The notes beneath the pieces are model-generated. The model made no database searches and was not told where the DNA came from. It saw nothing but the letters and a program-made list of their open reading frames with translations. A program made the position numbers and the translations under genes. Shown here piece after piece: positions 1 through 7,438 of a stretch of DNA of 17,859 nt. Origin of the DNA: JBBQBQ01 sp038317685 (GTDB taxonomy: Bacteria > Desulfobacterota > Desulfuromonadia > Desulfuromonadales > DDH964); assembly GCA_038317685.1 (NCBI GenBank), contig JBBQBQ010000048.1, positions 1 through 17,859 on the forward strand. The letters run 5' to 3'. Positions within the stretch are counted from its first letter, which is position 1; each line of letters starts with the position of its first letter.

Positions 1-524
1 TTCCCGCCGCCGCTGCGGTAGGTGAGATTGGGGACCGCGTCGAGCGGCCCGCCCTGCTTGAGGGTCCGCACCAGCTGCAGCAGCGCCTTCTCCCCTTCGG
101 CCCGAATCACCGCATCGACGTAAGGGTACTTGCCGATGATCTCCTCGTGGAACCGGGTCGCGGTCAAACCGCCCAGCACCACCGTCGCTTCGGGATGGAG
201 TTCCTTGCAGAGCCGGGCGACCGCCAGCGCCCCCTGGGCGTGCTGCTGGAAATTCAGCCCGATGGCGAAGATCGGCGCCGAGAGCCCCCGCAGATGGGCC
301 TCGGCATCGAACCCGGGGCTGTGGACCATGCGGTCGCCGAGGTTGTCAACGATGGTCCGGAAGCCGTGGCGGTCGAGGTATTCGGCGATACTGAGCATGC
401 CGATCGGCACCTTGGTGAACTGCAGCTGTTCGACGGAACTCCCCAGGGCTCCGGGAAAGATCGGCCTGGTCCGGAAATCATAGACAGCGGGAGGGTGGAT
501 CAGGATGACGTCGAAGTCGGACAT
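1..524 (-). CDS. Cobalamin-binding radical-SAM-type protein, N-terminal part (cut by window edge)
   Basis: Translation from the ATG at 522-524 gives 174 residues before the window ends, so the C-terminal part is missing. It begins MSDFDVILIHPPAVYDFR and contains PIGMLSIAEYLDRHGF, VVLGGLTATRFHEEI, VDAVIRAEGE and a final VPNLTYRSGGG. This is the usual layout of the N-terminal B12-binding Rossmann domain of B12-binding radical SAM proteins, and the opening resembles the Ta0216-type subfamily. The CxxxCxxC radical-SAM motif would lie beyond the edge, so the catalytic class is inferred, not seen. A good Shine-Dalgarno (AAGGAG, complement of 533-538) lies 8 nt upstream. The gene follows the transhydroxylase small subunit on the same strand after an 87-bp gap with two stem-loops, so it may be the last gene of that operon. 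The substrate is unknown. Confidence 0.8.
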   Translation of the reverse strand, partial: MSDFDVILIHPPAVYDFRTRPIFPGALGSSVEQLQFTKVPIGMLSIAEYLDRHGFRTIVDNLGDRMVHSPGFDAEAHLRGLSAPIFAIGLNFQQHAQGALAVARLCKELHPEATVVLGGLTATRFHEEIIGKYPYVDAVIRAEGEKALLQLVRTLKQGGPLDAVPNLTYRSGGG

Positions 525-547
525 AAGGGAAACTCCTTCTTTCCGCA

Positions 548-570
548 GCTGTTGAAAGCCCTTCAACAGC
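548..570 (-). other. Stem-loop between transhydroxylase and radical-SAM gene
   Basis: GCTGTTGAA (548-556) and TTCAACAGC (562-570) form a perfect 9-bp stem with a 5-nt loop. It sits 24 nt upstream of the radical-SAM start codon, close to its ribosome binding site. There is no run of T after it on the minus strand, so it is not a classical terminator. An mRNA-processing or translation-modulating role is inference. Confidence 0.6.
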
Positions 571-605
571 CGCGGCGGCCGGGACCTGAAGCCCGACCGC
601 CGCGG
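570..605 (-). other. GC-rich stem-loop just after the small-subunit stop codon
   Basis: CCGCGGCGG (570-578) and CCGCCGCGG (597-605) form a perfect 9-bp GC stem, and the inner bases can extend the pairing (GGG against CCC). It begins 7 nt after the small-subunit stop. It lacks a T tract on the minus strand and so could be a Rho-type or leaky terminator, or a 3'-end stabiliser that lowers expression of the radical-SAM gene relative to the enzyme subunits. Confidence 0.6.
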
Positions 606-611
606 AGCGGG

Positions 612-1418
612 CTACAGCGGGATGTCGCCGAGGTTGACATCCTTGGTGCCGTCGATCTTGGCGATCTGTTTGGTCTTGCCGTCTTTCTCGATGGTCAGGG
701 CATACACCTGTTCCCCTTCCGGCAGCCCCTTGAACCAGAAGTCGCCGAAATTGTCGGTCACGACCTGGTAGGTCTTCTGACCATTCGGGTCGGTCAAGGT
801 GCAGGTGGCGCCGATGATGACTTCCTTCTCCACCGGATCGTAGATGGTTCCGGCGACGAACTTTTTCGGAGCGTTGATGTAGTAGACCCGCCCTTTGCAG
901 GTCTGGGATTTGAGCGGTTCGGCCTGGGCGATCAGGTCTGCCAGGTCGGACTCTTCCCCGTACTTGAGGGCTCCCGAGGCGCAGTTGTCGGCGCAGCGCG
1001 GCATATCCCAGCCATCGTCGATCAGATGCGAACAACCGGTGCATTTCTGGGCGATGTTGAGATGTTCGTTGAAATAGATCCGGTCATGGGGACAGTAGTC
1101 CGGGCAGAGTTTGCAGCCGGTGCACTTGGTCGGATCGACGATCACCATGCCGTCTTCCCGCCGGTAAATCGCCTCGGCTTTGCAGACGTTCAGGCAGGCG
1201 GCATCTTCGCAGTGGTTGCACATGAGCGGCGTGTAGGAGACCTTGACCTTGGGGACCGTGCCGCGGATATCCTCTTTCATCTTGACCCAGAACTGGCCGG
1301 TATCGGGCTGCGGCTTGGCGTAGGGAGTCCAGTCATTGGCCACATGCTCGTCCTTGCAGGCGATCTGGCAGCAATAACACCCGTTACAAATGGAAAGATC
1401 GACGACAAATGCTTTCAT
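612..1418 (-). CDS. bthL: Pyrogallol/phloroglucinol transhydroxylase-type small (iron-sulfur) subunit
   Basis: This 268-residue protein is close to the roughly 274 residues of the Pelobacter acidigallici beta subunit. It passes electrons from or to the molybdenum subunit through [4Fe-4S] clusters in the cytoplasm; no signal peptide is visible. Sixteen cysteines fall into four quartets: C11/14/17/21, C67/70/75/79, C99/102/105/109 and C126/129/142/146. Residues about 187-268 form a separate domain (VAGTIYDPVEKEVIIGATCTL, then DNFGDFWFKGLPEG), a transthyretin/Cna-B-like beta fold. That C-terminal addition is characteristic of the transhydroxylase beta subunit and absent from ordinary DmsB-like proteins. 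The start codon overlaps the large-subunit stop by 4 bp (ATGA), so the two are translationally coupled. Related two-subunit enzymes such as resorcinol hydroxylase cannot be excluded from sequence alone. Confidence 0.9.
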   Translation of the reverse strand: MKAFVVDLSICNGCYCCQIACKDEHVANDWTPYAKPQPDTGQFWVKMKEDIRGTVPKVKVSYTPLMCNHCEDAACLNVCKAEAIYRREDGMVIVDPTKCTGCKLCPDYCPHDRIYFNEHLNIAQKCTGCSHLIDDGWDMPRCADNCASGALKYGEESDLADLIAQAEPLKSQTCKGRVYYINAPKKFVAGTIYDPVEKEVIIGATCTLTDPNGQKTYQVVTDNFGDFWFKGLPEGEQVYALTIEKDGKTKQIAKIDGTKDVNLGDIPL

Positions 1419-4024
1419 TGTCCAGCCTCCTCTTTGACGACCCAGGCATCGAAGCGCAGGCCCGCAGCGGGATCATAAGACCTGGCAAAGGCCTCAGGGT
1501 TGTCTCTTCTCCAGGTTTCCCATTCTTCGCTCGTCACCTTGCCGACCTGAACCAGGTAGCCGCTGGTCGCCTGGCCGACGGCGTTCTTGGAGGTGATCCC
1601 GTCCGGGGAAATGGTGTTGATGGCGCCGCCCCGATCGACCTTGCCGGGGATGATCGGGTCGATGCGGGCGCCGTGGTCGATATAGGCGACACCGGGACGC
1701 AGCCGCTCGGTGACGTAGGCGCCGCCGAGGACGGTGCCGCGTTCGTTGAAGATCTTGATGATGTCGCCGAATTTGATGCCGCGTTTCTCGGCTTCACTCG
1801 GATGGATCCAGATCGGCTCGTACTTGTAGCCGTCGAAGCCGGTGATCTTGCAGGTCGGGGCCTCGCGGGTCCAGGTGATGTCGTCGCACTGGGAATGGAC
1901 CCGCCAGCGGCCGTGATTGGACATAAGCAGGAGCGGATAGTCCTTGGCGCGGGGGCTGGACAGGCGCTCGTCGTGCATCTCGCTACTCTCGATCCACTGC
2001 GGGCTCGGCGGCCGTTCCTTGTCATCCGGAAAGTGCTTGGCCAGACGCTCGGAGTAGAATTCGAGCTTGCGCGACGGGGTGCCGAGGGGATGCTTGGCGG
2101 GCTCGTCGGCGAACTTGCGGAAGCCGGCCGGGTCGTCCTCCCAGTCCTTGGCGGCCTGGTAAAGGTAGTAGCCCTTTTCGCGGAAATCCTCCCAGGTCGT
2201 CATTTTATCCAGATTCATGTACTCGAAGACCTTCTTCTGGATATCTTCCGTCGACACGCCTTCCGAGACCTGCTGCTCGAACCCGAGTTTTTTGGAAATT
2301 TCGAGGACGATCTGGTAATCGCTCATCGACTCGCCGATCGGCTCCACCGCCTTGTCGCAGAGCATGACGTCGGCGAACTGTCCCCCCTGGCGGATGTTGG
2401 TGACGATGTCGTCGACCTCCAGGTGGGTATTCGCCGGCAGGATGATGTCGGCGAAGAGGCAATCGTTCTCCAGCCACGGATGCTGGGCGAGGATACACTC
2501 GACCTCGGGACTGCGCAGCGCTTCCTCGGTCTCGTTACCGCCGTTCCAGCAGGTGATCCGGCAGGGGCTGTCGGTCCACATCATGCGGATGCGGGCCCCT
2601 TCGGCGGTGCCGAGAGGAAACTGGTGCTCCTTGAACTGGGTGTTGACGGAGCCTTCGATCGCCCCGGTCCCCATGAACTTCAGCGGGACATCCGACATCA
2701 GGGCCTTGTGGACGAGGGTCTTGGGGATGACCGACTCCTGCCAGTTGGCGACGGAGGAGAGGACCGGCAGAGCCAGCCGCTCCAGGATTTCAGGATTCCA
2801 GAAAGAGGTGCCGGTAAGCCCCTCCATGCGCGGCATGCCGAAATAGGAAAGCTGGTGCTGGTGAACCCCCGGCTTGCCGAGACCCTGCATGCCGAGCAGG
2901 CAGATCTCGAGGCGGGCCGGCTCGTGGGAGTAGGGACCACGGATATAGCCGCCGCCGAAGTAATGGGCGATGGAGGTCACCTTGCGGGCGAATTCGCGAG
3001 CCAGCGCCTTGATCGTCCATTCGGGGACCCCGCACTTGCCGGACGCCCACTCGGGGGTCTTGGGGACCCCGTCGTCCCGGCCCATGACATAATCGGAAAA
3101 CTTGTCGAAACCGACGACATGGGTAGCGACGTACTCCTGGTCGTAGCTCCCCTCCTTGATCCAAAGGTAGGCGATCGCCAACTGCAGGGCGGCGTCGGTG
3201 TTGGGAAGGACCGGAATCCACTTGTCGGCGTGGATCGCCGCGCCGTAGTTGAGGTCGGGGCAGATGTAGACCATCTGGATGCCGATCTCTTTCCAGAAGT
3301 ACATCAGCTTGCTGCAGAACTGGCCGGTGAAACCCCAGGGGGTCGTCTCCGGATCGCAGCCCCAAAAGAGGACCTGTTCGGAGTTTTCGGTGGAATCCTT
3401 GACGATGTTGTGGGCCGGCCAGTACATCCCCTGGACCCCTTGCCCCCAAACGTGCTTGGCCCCCCAGTACCACCCTTCCCAGCTGTCGGCGTTGCGGACC
3501 TGCAGGGTAAAACCGCCCATATGGTCGAGGAGGAGCCCCGGCTGGCCATGGGGGGTGTTGATGGTCTTGCACTCGCCGTGGCCGTCCCCCTGCATGAGGA
3601 TGGCATTGACCCCGTATTTGGCGTGAATACGGGTGATCTCGTCGGCAATGATCGTCGTCACCTCATCCCAGGAGATGCGCCGATACTTGCTCCGGCCGCG
3701 ATTCTGCGGGTTGCGTTCCCCCTTCGGGTCCCAGTCGACCCGGATCAACGGGTACTTGATGCGGTTGGGGGAATAGAGCCGCTTCTTGTAGGCCAGGGAA
3801 AAGGGGGACGGCATCGACTTCCAGGTCGGCTCCAGGGTCTTGCCGTTCTTTTCAAACTTCCAGGTGCGAATCTTGTCCCGGTCGAATTTGTGGTCGAAGC
3901 GAAAGGGCCGAATCCTCAGGACCTTGCCATCCTTGACATCGACCATTCCCTCCGCGCCGCCGCCGTAAAAACCGCCGAGGCCCAAGGAGCGGAATACTGT
4001 TTTGTCGCCTTTGGTATTTTCCAT
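1415..4024 (-). CDS. athL: Pyrogallol/phloroglucinol transhydroxylase-type large (molybdopterin) subunit
   Basis: The 869-residue protein belongs to the DMSO-reductase family (bis-MGD molybdenum) and matches the usual length (about 875) of the pyrogallol:1,2,3,5-tetrahydroxybenzene hydroxyltransferase large subunit, which makes phloroglucinol. The start is fixed by a strong Shine-Dalgarno (AAGGAGGT, complement of 4034-4041), 9 nt before an ATG giving MENTKGDK. There is no Tat signal and no N-terminal Cys cluster (the first Cys is at 152), as in the known enzyme. QGDGHGE (H149) and NADSWEGWYWG (D180, S181, W182) correspond to the active-site His and the Asp plus Mo-binding Ser reported for the P. 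acidigallici enzyme. WGCDPETTPWGFTG and HPWLENDCLFADIILPANTHLE are typical cofactor-binding segments. Substrate identity is inferred from family resemblance; hydroxylases or dehydroxylases of other polyphenols are alternatives. Confidence 0.9.
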   Translation of the reverse strand: MENTKGDKTVFRSLGLGGFYGGGAEGMVDVKDGKVLRIRPFRFDHKFDRDKIRTWKFEKNGKTLEPTWKSMPSPFSLAYKKRLYSPNRIKYPLIRVDWDPKGERNPQNRGRSKYRRISWDEVTTIIADEITRIHAKYGVNAILMQGDGHGECKTINTPHGQPGLLLDHMGGFTLQVRNADSWEGWYWGAKHVWGQGVQGMYWPAHNIVKDSTENSEQVLFWGCDPETTPWGFTGQFCSKLMYFWKEIGIQMVYICPDLNYGAAIHADKWIPVLPNTDAALQLAIAYLWIKEGSYDQEYVATHVVGFDKFSDYVMGRDDGVPKTPEWASGKCGVPEWTIKALAREFARKVTSIAHYFGGGYIRGPYSHEPARLEICLLGMQGLGKPGVHQHQLSYFGMPRMEGLTGTSFWNPEILERLALPVLSSVANWQESVIPKTLVHKALMSDVPLKFMGTGAIEGSVNTQFKEHQFPLGTAEGARIRMMWTDSPCRITCWNGGNETEEALRSPEVECILAQHPWLENDCLFADIILPANTHLEVDDIVTNIRQGGQFADVMLCDKAVEPIGESMSDYQIVLEISKKLGFEQQVSEGVSTEDIQKKVFEYMNLDKMTTWEDFREKGYYLYQAAKDWEDDPAGFRKFADEPAKHPLGTPSRKLEFYSERLAKHFPDDKERPPSPQWIESSEMHDERLSSPRAKDYPLLLMSNHGRWRVHSQCDDITWTREAPTCKITGFDGYKYEPIWIHPSEAEKRGIKFGDIIKIFNERGTVLGGAYVTERLRPGVAYIDHGARIDPIIPGKVDRGGAINTISPDGITSKNAVGQATSGYLVQVGKVTSEEWETWRRDNPEAFARSYDPAAGLRFDAWVVKEEAGQ

Positions 4025-4098
4025 GCCGCTGCTACCTCCTTCTGTGGATTTTTGAAACCTGCCTTGATGTGCTTCGACCATGCTTCCCGTCACCAAAA

Positions 4099-4120
4099 TT
4101 ACATTCAATTTTCCATGTAA
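4099..4120. promoter_or_regulatory. Inverted repeat, candidate operator upstream of the transhydroxylase genes
   Basis: TTACAT (4099-4104) and ATGTAA (4115-4120) form a 6-bp inverted repeat with a 10-bp AT-rich spacer, 75-96 bp upstream of the large-subunit start. This is an AT-rich island in otherwise GC-rich DNA between the IclR gene and the enzyme genes. I could not find a convincing -35/-10 pair next to it. A related motif lies at 12757-12775. Binding by the neighbouring IclR protein is only a guess. Confidence 0.45.
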
Positions 4121-4167
4121 AGCCTCCGGACAAAAGCCGGCCCCGCGCTCCCCTGGAACGACTGCGC

Positions 4168-4953
4168 TTATCGTCTGGCCAGTTTCTGCGGCCCGCCCAG
4201 ATCGATATAGTAGCCCATCTCCTGGGAGATCTCCGCGGCGGTCCGCAGCAGCTCTTCGGCCAGGCTCTCGCGGTTTTTGCCGAGGAGCACACTCGGCGGG
4301 CCGGAGAGGCTGATGGCGCCGGCCACCGCCTGCCTGCGGTCGAAGATCGGCGCGCCGAAGGCGACCAGTCCGGGGATCATCTCCTCCTGGGAGACGGCGT
4401 AGCCCCTTAATTTGGTCTCGGCCAGATCGGCACGCAGAGTCTCGACCGCGACGATGGTGTTGCGCCCATGGCGGACCAGCTCGGTATGCTGCAGATAGTC
4501 TTCCAGTTCCTCGGGAGGCAGATAGGCGAGGAGCGCCTTGCCGAGCCCGGAGCAGTAAGCCGGCACCCGCGGCCCGATCTGGTGGGAGAAGGAATCCTCG
4601 GCCTTGGGGAGGGCGAGGAGAGAGACGAGGACGGTGCCGCGATCCCAGATGCCGAGCCGGGAGTTCAGGCCGGTGCGGCTGGAGAGGGCGTGGAGGAGGC
4701 GCGAGGACTTGGTGTTGACGTCGAGGGCGCCGAGATAAACCATGCCGAGTTCGAAGAGTTTCGGACCGAGGCTGTACTTCTGGGTCTCGGAATCCTGCTG
4801 CAGAAAGCGCTGGTGCTCCAAGGTCGTCACCAGCCCCCAGGTCGTCGCCTTGTTGAGGCCCAAAAGGGCGGCCATCTGGGTGACCCCCAGCGTCGGCTGG
4901 GACGGTGAAAAGAGCGAAAGGATGTCGGTGGCTCTCTGTACGGACTGGATCAT
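4168..4953 (-). CDS. IclR-family transcriptional regulator
   Basis: This 261-residue protein has an N-terminal winged helix-turn-helix (residues about 1-65: SVQRATDILSLF, then VTQMAALLGLNKATTWGLVTTLE). An IclR effector-binding domain follows, containing LNSRLGIWDRGTVLVSL, PAYCSGLGKALLAYLP and the signature region GYAVSQEEMIPGLVAFGAPIFD. I chose the ATG at 4951-4953 because the family normally starts a few residues before SVQRA and a GGGAAGAG-like ribosome site precedes it. An in-frame GTG at 4989 would add 12 residues. IclR proteins commonly sense aromatic acids or their breakdown products and control the adjacent catabolic genes. The transhydroxylase genes follow 143 bp downstream on the same strand, so they are its likely target. 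The effector is unknown. Confidence 0.92.
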   Translation of the reverse strand: MIQSVQRATDILSLFSPSQPTLGVTQMAALLGLNKATTWGLVTTLEHQRFLQQDSETQKYSLGPKLFELGMVYLGALDVNTKSSRLLHALSSRTGLNSRLGIWDRGTVLVSLLALPKAEDSFSHQIGPRVPAYCSGLGKALLAYLPPEELEDYLQHTELVRHGRNTIVAVETLRADLAETKLRGYAVSQEEMIPGLVAFGAPIFDRRQAVAGAISLSGPPSVLLGKNRESLAEELLRTAAEISQEMGYYIDLGGPQKLARR

Positions 4954-4998
4954 CGTATGATAATCTCTTCCCTTGTTTTGTATTGTCACACTGCAAAT

Positions 4999-5031
4999 AA
5001 TTTAGCTGAAACCGCCCGGGGTTGTCAACCC
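4999..5031 (-). promoter_or_regulatory. Probable promoter of the IclR gene with a palindrome over the -35 box
   Basis: On the minus strand TTGACA (5023-5028) is followed after 18 bp by TAAATT (4999-5004), a plausible sigma70-type promoter about 46 bp before the IclR start codon. The perfect palindrome GGGTTG-T-CAACCC (5019-5031) covers the -35 box and would be a natural place for a repressor, possibly IclR itself. The -10 box is weak (4 of 6 consensus bases). Confidence 0.45.
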
Positions 5032-5053
5032 TTCTTTCACTTTTTCAGCCTGA

Positions 5054-6265
5054 TTAAGACAGCCTTTTTGAGGTCCCCGAAGCACACCGTTTCGTTTGCC
5101 AGCGGGCAATGGCGGCGACGGCCGCAACGGCCCGGTCGACCTCGTCTTCGGTATTGAAAGCGCCGATGGAGAAGCGCACCCCGCCATTGATCGCCGCCGT
5201 CCCGAGCTGGGTATGGACCAGCGGCGCGCAATGGAAACCGGTGCGGGTGGCGATGTTGTGGTCGACGTCGAGCATGATGCCGGTATCGCCGGGATCGAGG
5301 CCGTCGATGTTGAGGGTCAGGGTCGCGACGTGGTTCTCCAGATTCCGGCAGCAGTAGAGGGTGACCCCCGCGATGGGGCGCAGCCCGTCCACCAGCCGCC
5401 GCAGCAGCGCGGTCTCACGGGCGAAGATCTGGTCCACTCCCTGTTCGTCGAGCCAGTCCTGCCCCGCCCAGAGGGAGGCGATGCCGAGCATGTTGGGGGA
5501 ACCGAACTCCATCCGCCACGGATATTCCTCGAGGTGGTAGGGATAAATGGAGTTGACCCCGGTGCCGCCGCTGCGGGTCTGGCGCAGTTCGACGTCCTTG
5601 CGAACCACCAGCCCGCCGATGCCGGTCGCTCCCAAAAGCGCCTTGTGGCCGGTGAAGGCGAGCAGATCGACGTTCATCGCCTGCATGTCGATCGGCACCA
5701 CCCCGGCGGTCTGGGTGGTGTCGATGGCGAAGCGCACCGACCGCTCTTTGCAGATGCGGCCGATCTCCGTCACCGGCTGAATGGTGCCGAGGACGTTGGA
5801 GGCGTGGTTGACGATCACCAGCCGGGTGTTGGGGCGAATCGCCCGGGCGATATCGTCGGGATCGACGAAACCGGCCCCGTCGAAGGGGACGAAGCTCGCC
5901 TCCACCCCGCCGTCCCGCACCAGGTGGTTGATGGGACGGATCACCGAGTTGTGCTCCAGGTTGGTCGTCACCACATGGTCACCGGCGGTGAGGGACCCGC
6001 CGATCATCAACTGCAGGGCATCGGTGGCGTTGTAACCGAAGCAGGTCCGTTCCGGAGTTCCCTCGTCGCCGCCGAAAAAACGGGTCAACCGCACCCGCAG
6101 CTTATCGAGGAGGGCGCCGGCCTCGATCGCCAGGTCGAAGCCGCTGCGGCCGGGGTTGACCCCGGTCGCCTTGTAGAAGTCGAGCATAAAGGTGTAGACG
6201 TGGTCGGGTTTCGGCCAGGAGGTCGCGGCGTTGTCGAAATAGATGAGATCCTTGCTGTCGTCCAT
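5054..6265 (-). CDS. Cysteine desulfurase, class-V aminotransferase fold
   Basis: This 403-residue pyridoxal-phosphate enzyme is predicted to release sulfur from cysteine as an enzyme-bound persulfide, leaving alanine. It shows the NifS/SufS-like pattern: YFDNAATSWPKP at the start, NLEHNSVIRP (H105), VNHASNVLGTIQPV, AIDTTQTAGVVPID (D182), the PLP lysine in AFTGHKALLGATGIGG (K208), and the catalytic cysteine in RTGFHCAPLVHTQLGT (C346). The start at 6265 is preferred because GGAGG lies 5 nt before it. An ATG at 6286, overlapping the dsrP stop codon (TGATG), would add 7 residues but lacks a ribosome site. It is the last gene of the dsr operon, so its sulfur may feed DsrC or the assembly of the many Fe-S clusters in the complex. 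Both ideas are inference. Confidence 0.9.
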   Translation of the reverse strand: MDDSKDLIYFDNAATSWPKPDHVYTFMLDFYKATGVNPGRSGFDLAIEAGALLDKLRVRLTRFFGGDEGTPERTCFGYNATDALQLMIGGSLTAGDHVVTTNLEHNSVIRPINHLVRDGGVEASFVPFDGAGFVDPDDIARAIRPNTRLVIVNHASNVLGTIQPVTEIGRICKERSVRFAIDTTQTAGVVPIDMQAMNVDLLAFTGHKALLGATGIGGLVVRKDVELRQTRSGGTGVNSIYPYHLEEYPWRMEFGSPNMLGIASLWAGQDWLDEQGVDQIFARETALLRRLVDGLRPIAGVTLYCCRNLENHVATLTLNIDGLDPGDTGIMLDVDHNIATRTGFHCAPLVHTQLGTAAINGGVRFSIGAFNTEDEVDRAVAAVAAIARWQTKRCASGTSKRLS

Positions 6266-6285
6266 GGTCTCCTCCCTTGGGGGCA

Positions 6286-7425
6286 TCAGTCCGCCGCCCG
6301 GACCGCTACCAGGATTTTGTAGCAGAGGGTCACCAGCAGCGCCCCGGTCGCCCAGATCGCCGCCACGATGGCAACTTCAGGAAAAGTGGGGGTATACGCG
6401 CTCACCCGGCCGAGGGGCGAAGGATCGAAGCCGCCGACGATCAGGCCGATCCCCTTCTCCGCCCAGAGGGAGCCAAAGATCATGATCGCAGCAGTGGCCA
6501 GGAGCTTTTCGTTCCCCCGCCAGCGAGGCACCAGCAGGATCGCGAAAGCGGCCAGCGCCGCCGCCAGGGCCAGCCACATCAGCGGCGCCAGGCCGCCGCC
6601 GGAAAAGAGGAGTGTGAACGATTCGAGGTGCTCCGGCATGCCGCTGTAGAAGGCGGTGAAGAGTTCGACCCCGAGCAGAAAGAGGTTGGCGGCGAGGGCG
6701 TAGGTGACGATCGTCGCCAGTTTGCCGATCGCCTCCCGGCCGGCATCAAAGGAGGTGCAGCGCCGCAGCAGCAGGCAGAGGAGGATCAGCAGCGCCGGTC
6801 CCGAGGCAAAGGCCGAGGCCAGAAAGCGCGGAGCGAGGACCGCGGTGAACCACAGGGAGCGTCCCGCCAGGCCGCTGTAAAGAAAGGCGGTGACGGTGTG
6901 GATGCTGATCGCCCAGGGGATGGAGAGGAGGACCAGCGGTTTGATCCAGCCGGGCGCCGGCAGCCCGGTCGCCTCGGTCTGGAGCATGACCCATCCGGCC
7001 ACCAGATTGATCAGCAGATACCCCGAGAGCGACAGCATGTCCCAGAACATCAGGGAATGGGGGGTCGGATGGAGCAGGACATTCAGGACCCGGGACGGCT
7101 GCCCCATGTCGACCAGGATGAAGAGCATGCACATGACAACGGCGGCGACGGCGAGGAATTCGCCGAGGAGGGTGATCTTGCCGAAGGCCTTGACGTCATG
7201 GAGGTAATAAGGGAGGACGACCATCACCGCCGAGGCCGCGACTCCGACGAAGAAGGTGAACTGGCCGATGTAGAGCCCCCAGCTGACGTCCCGGGAGAGG
7301 CCGGTGATGCCGAGCCCTTCCTGAAGCTGCCGCAGGTAGCAGAGGCCGCCGACGGCGATCAGCACCAGGAGACAGAGGAGCCACCCCCAGTAGCTGCGAT
7401 TTCCGACCAAGGCCTTGTCGAGCAT
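6286..7425 (-). CDS. dsrP: DsrP, NrfD-family integral membrane subunit of DsrMKJOP
   Basis: This 379-residue, very hydrophobic protein has about ten transmembrane segments, as usual for NrfD/DsrP/HmcC proteins. Recognisable parts are WGLYIGQFTFFVGVAASAVMVVLPYYLHD near residue 50, MLFILVDMGQPSRVLNVLLHPTPHSLMFWD near 105-130, and IPWAISIHTVTAFLYSGLAGRSLWFTAVLAPRF near 175-200. In the complex this subunit exchanges electrons with menaquinone and connects to the periplasmic DsrO and DsrJ subunits. AAGGGGA lies 8 nt upstream of the ATG. The gene starts 13 bp after the dsrO stop, and its own stop touches an upstream ATG of the cysteine desulfurase. (Quoted stretches are the visible family landmarks; no ligand residues are asserted.). 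Confidence 0.92.
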   Translation of the reverse strand: MLDKALVGNRSYWGWLLCLLVLIAVGGLCYLRQLQEGLGITGLSRDVSWGLYIGQFTFFVGVAASAVMVVLPYYLHDVKAFGKITLLGEFLAVAAVVMCMLFILVDMGQPSRVLNVLLHPTPHSLMFWDMLSLSGYLLINLVAGWVMLQTEATGLPAPGWIKPLVLLSIPWAISIHTVTAFLYSGLAGRSLWFTAVLAPRFLASAFASGPALLILLCLLLRRCTSFDAGREAIGKLATIVTYALAANLFLLGVELFTAFYSGMPEHLESFTLLFSGGGLAPLMWLALAAALAAFAILLVPRWRGNEKLLATAAIMIFGSLWAEKGIGLIVGGFDPSPLGRVSAYTPTFPEVAIVAAIWATGALLVTLCYKILVAVRAAD

Positions 7426-7438
7426 GAGTATCGTCCCC

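Noticed and set aside
147..1478. 443-residue plus-strand frame over the small subunit and radical-SAM gene
   Set aside because: It is antisense to two supported genes and has no recognisable domain.
1409..4120. 903-residue open frame on the plus strand across the transhydroxylase genes
   Set aside because: It is antisense to a clear molybdoenzyme and its translation is a G/V/D/L-rich shadow with no family pattern, typical of high-GC DNA.
4025..4996. 324-residue upstream extension of the large subunit reading frame
   Set aside because: It runs through the IclR gene in another frame with a proline/arginine-rich shadow translation, and a strong ribosome site fixes the start at 4024.
5096..6322. 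408-residue plus-strand frame over the cysteine desulfurase
   Set aside because: Antisense shadow; the minus-strand product has all active-site residues.
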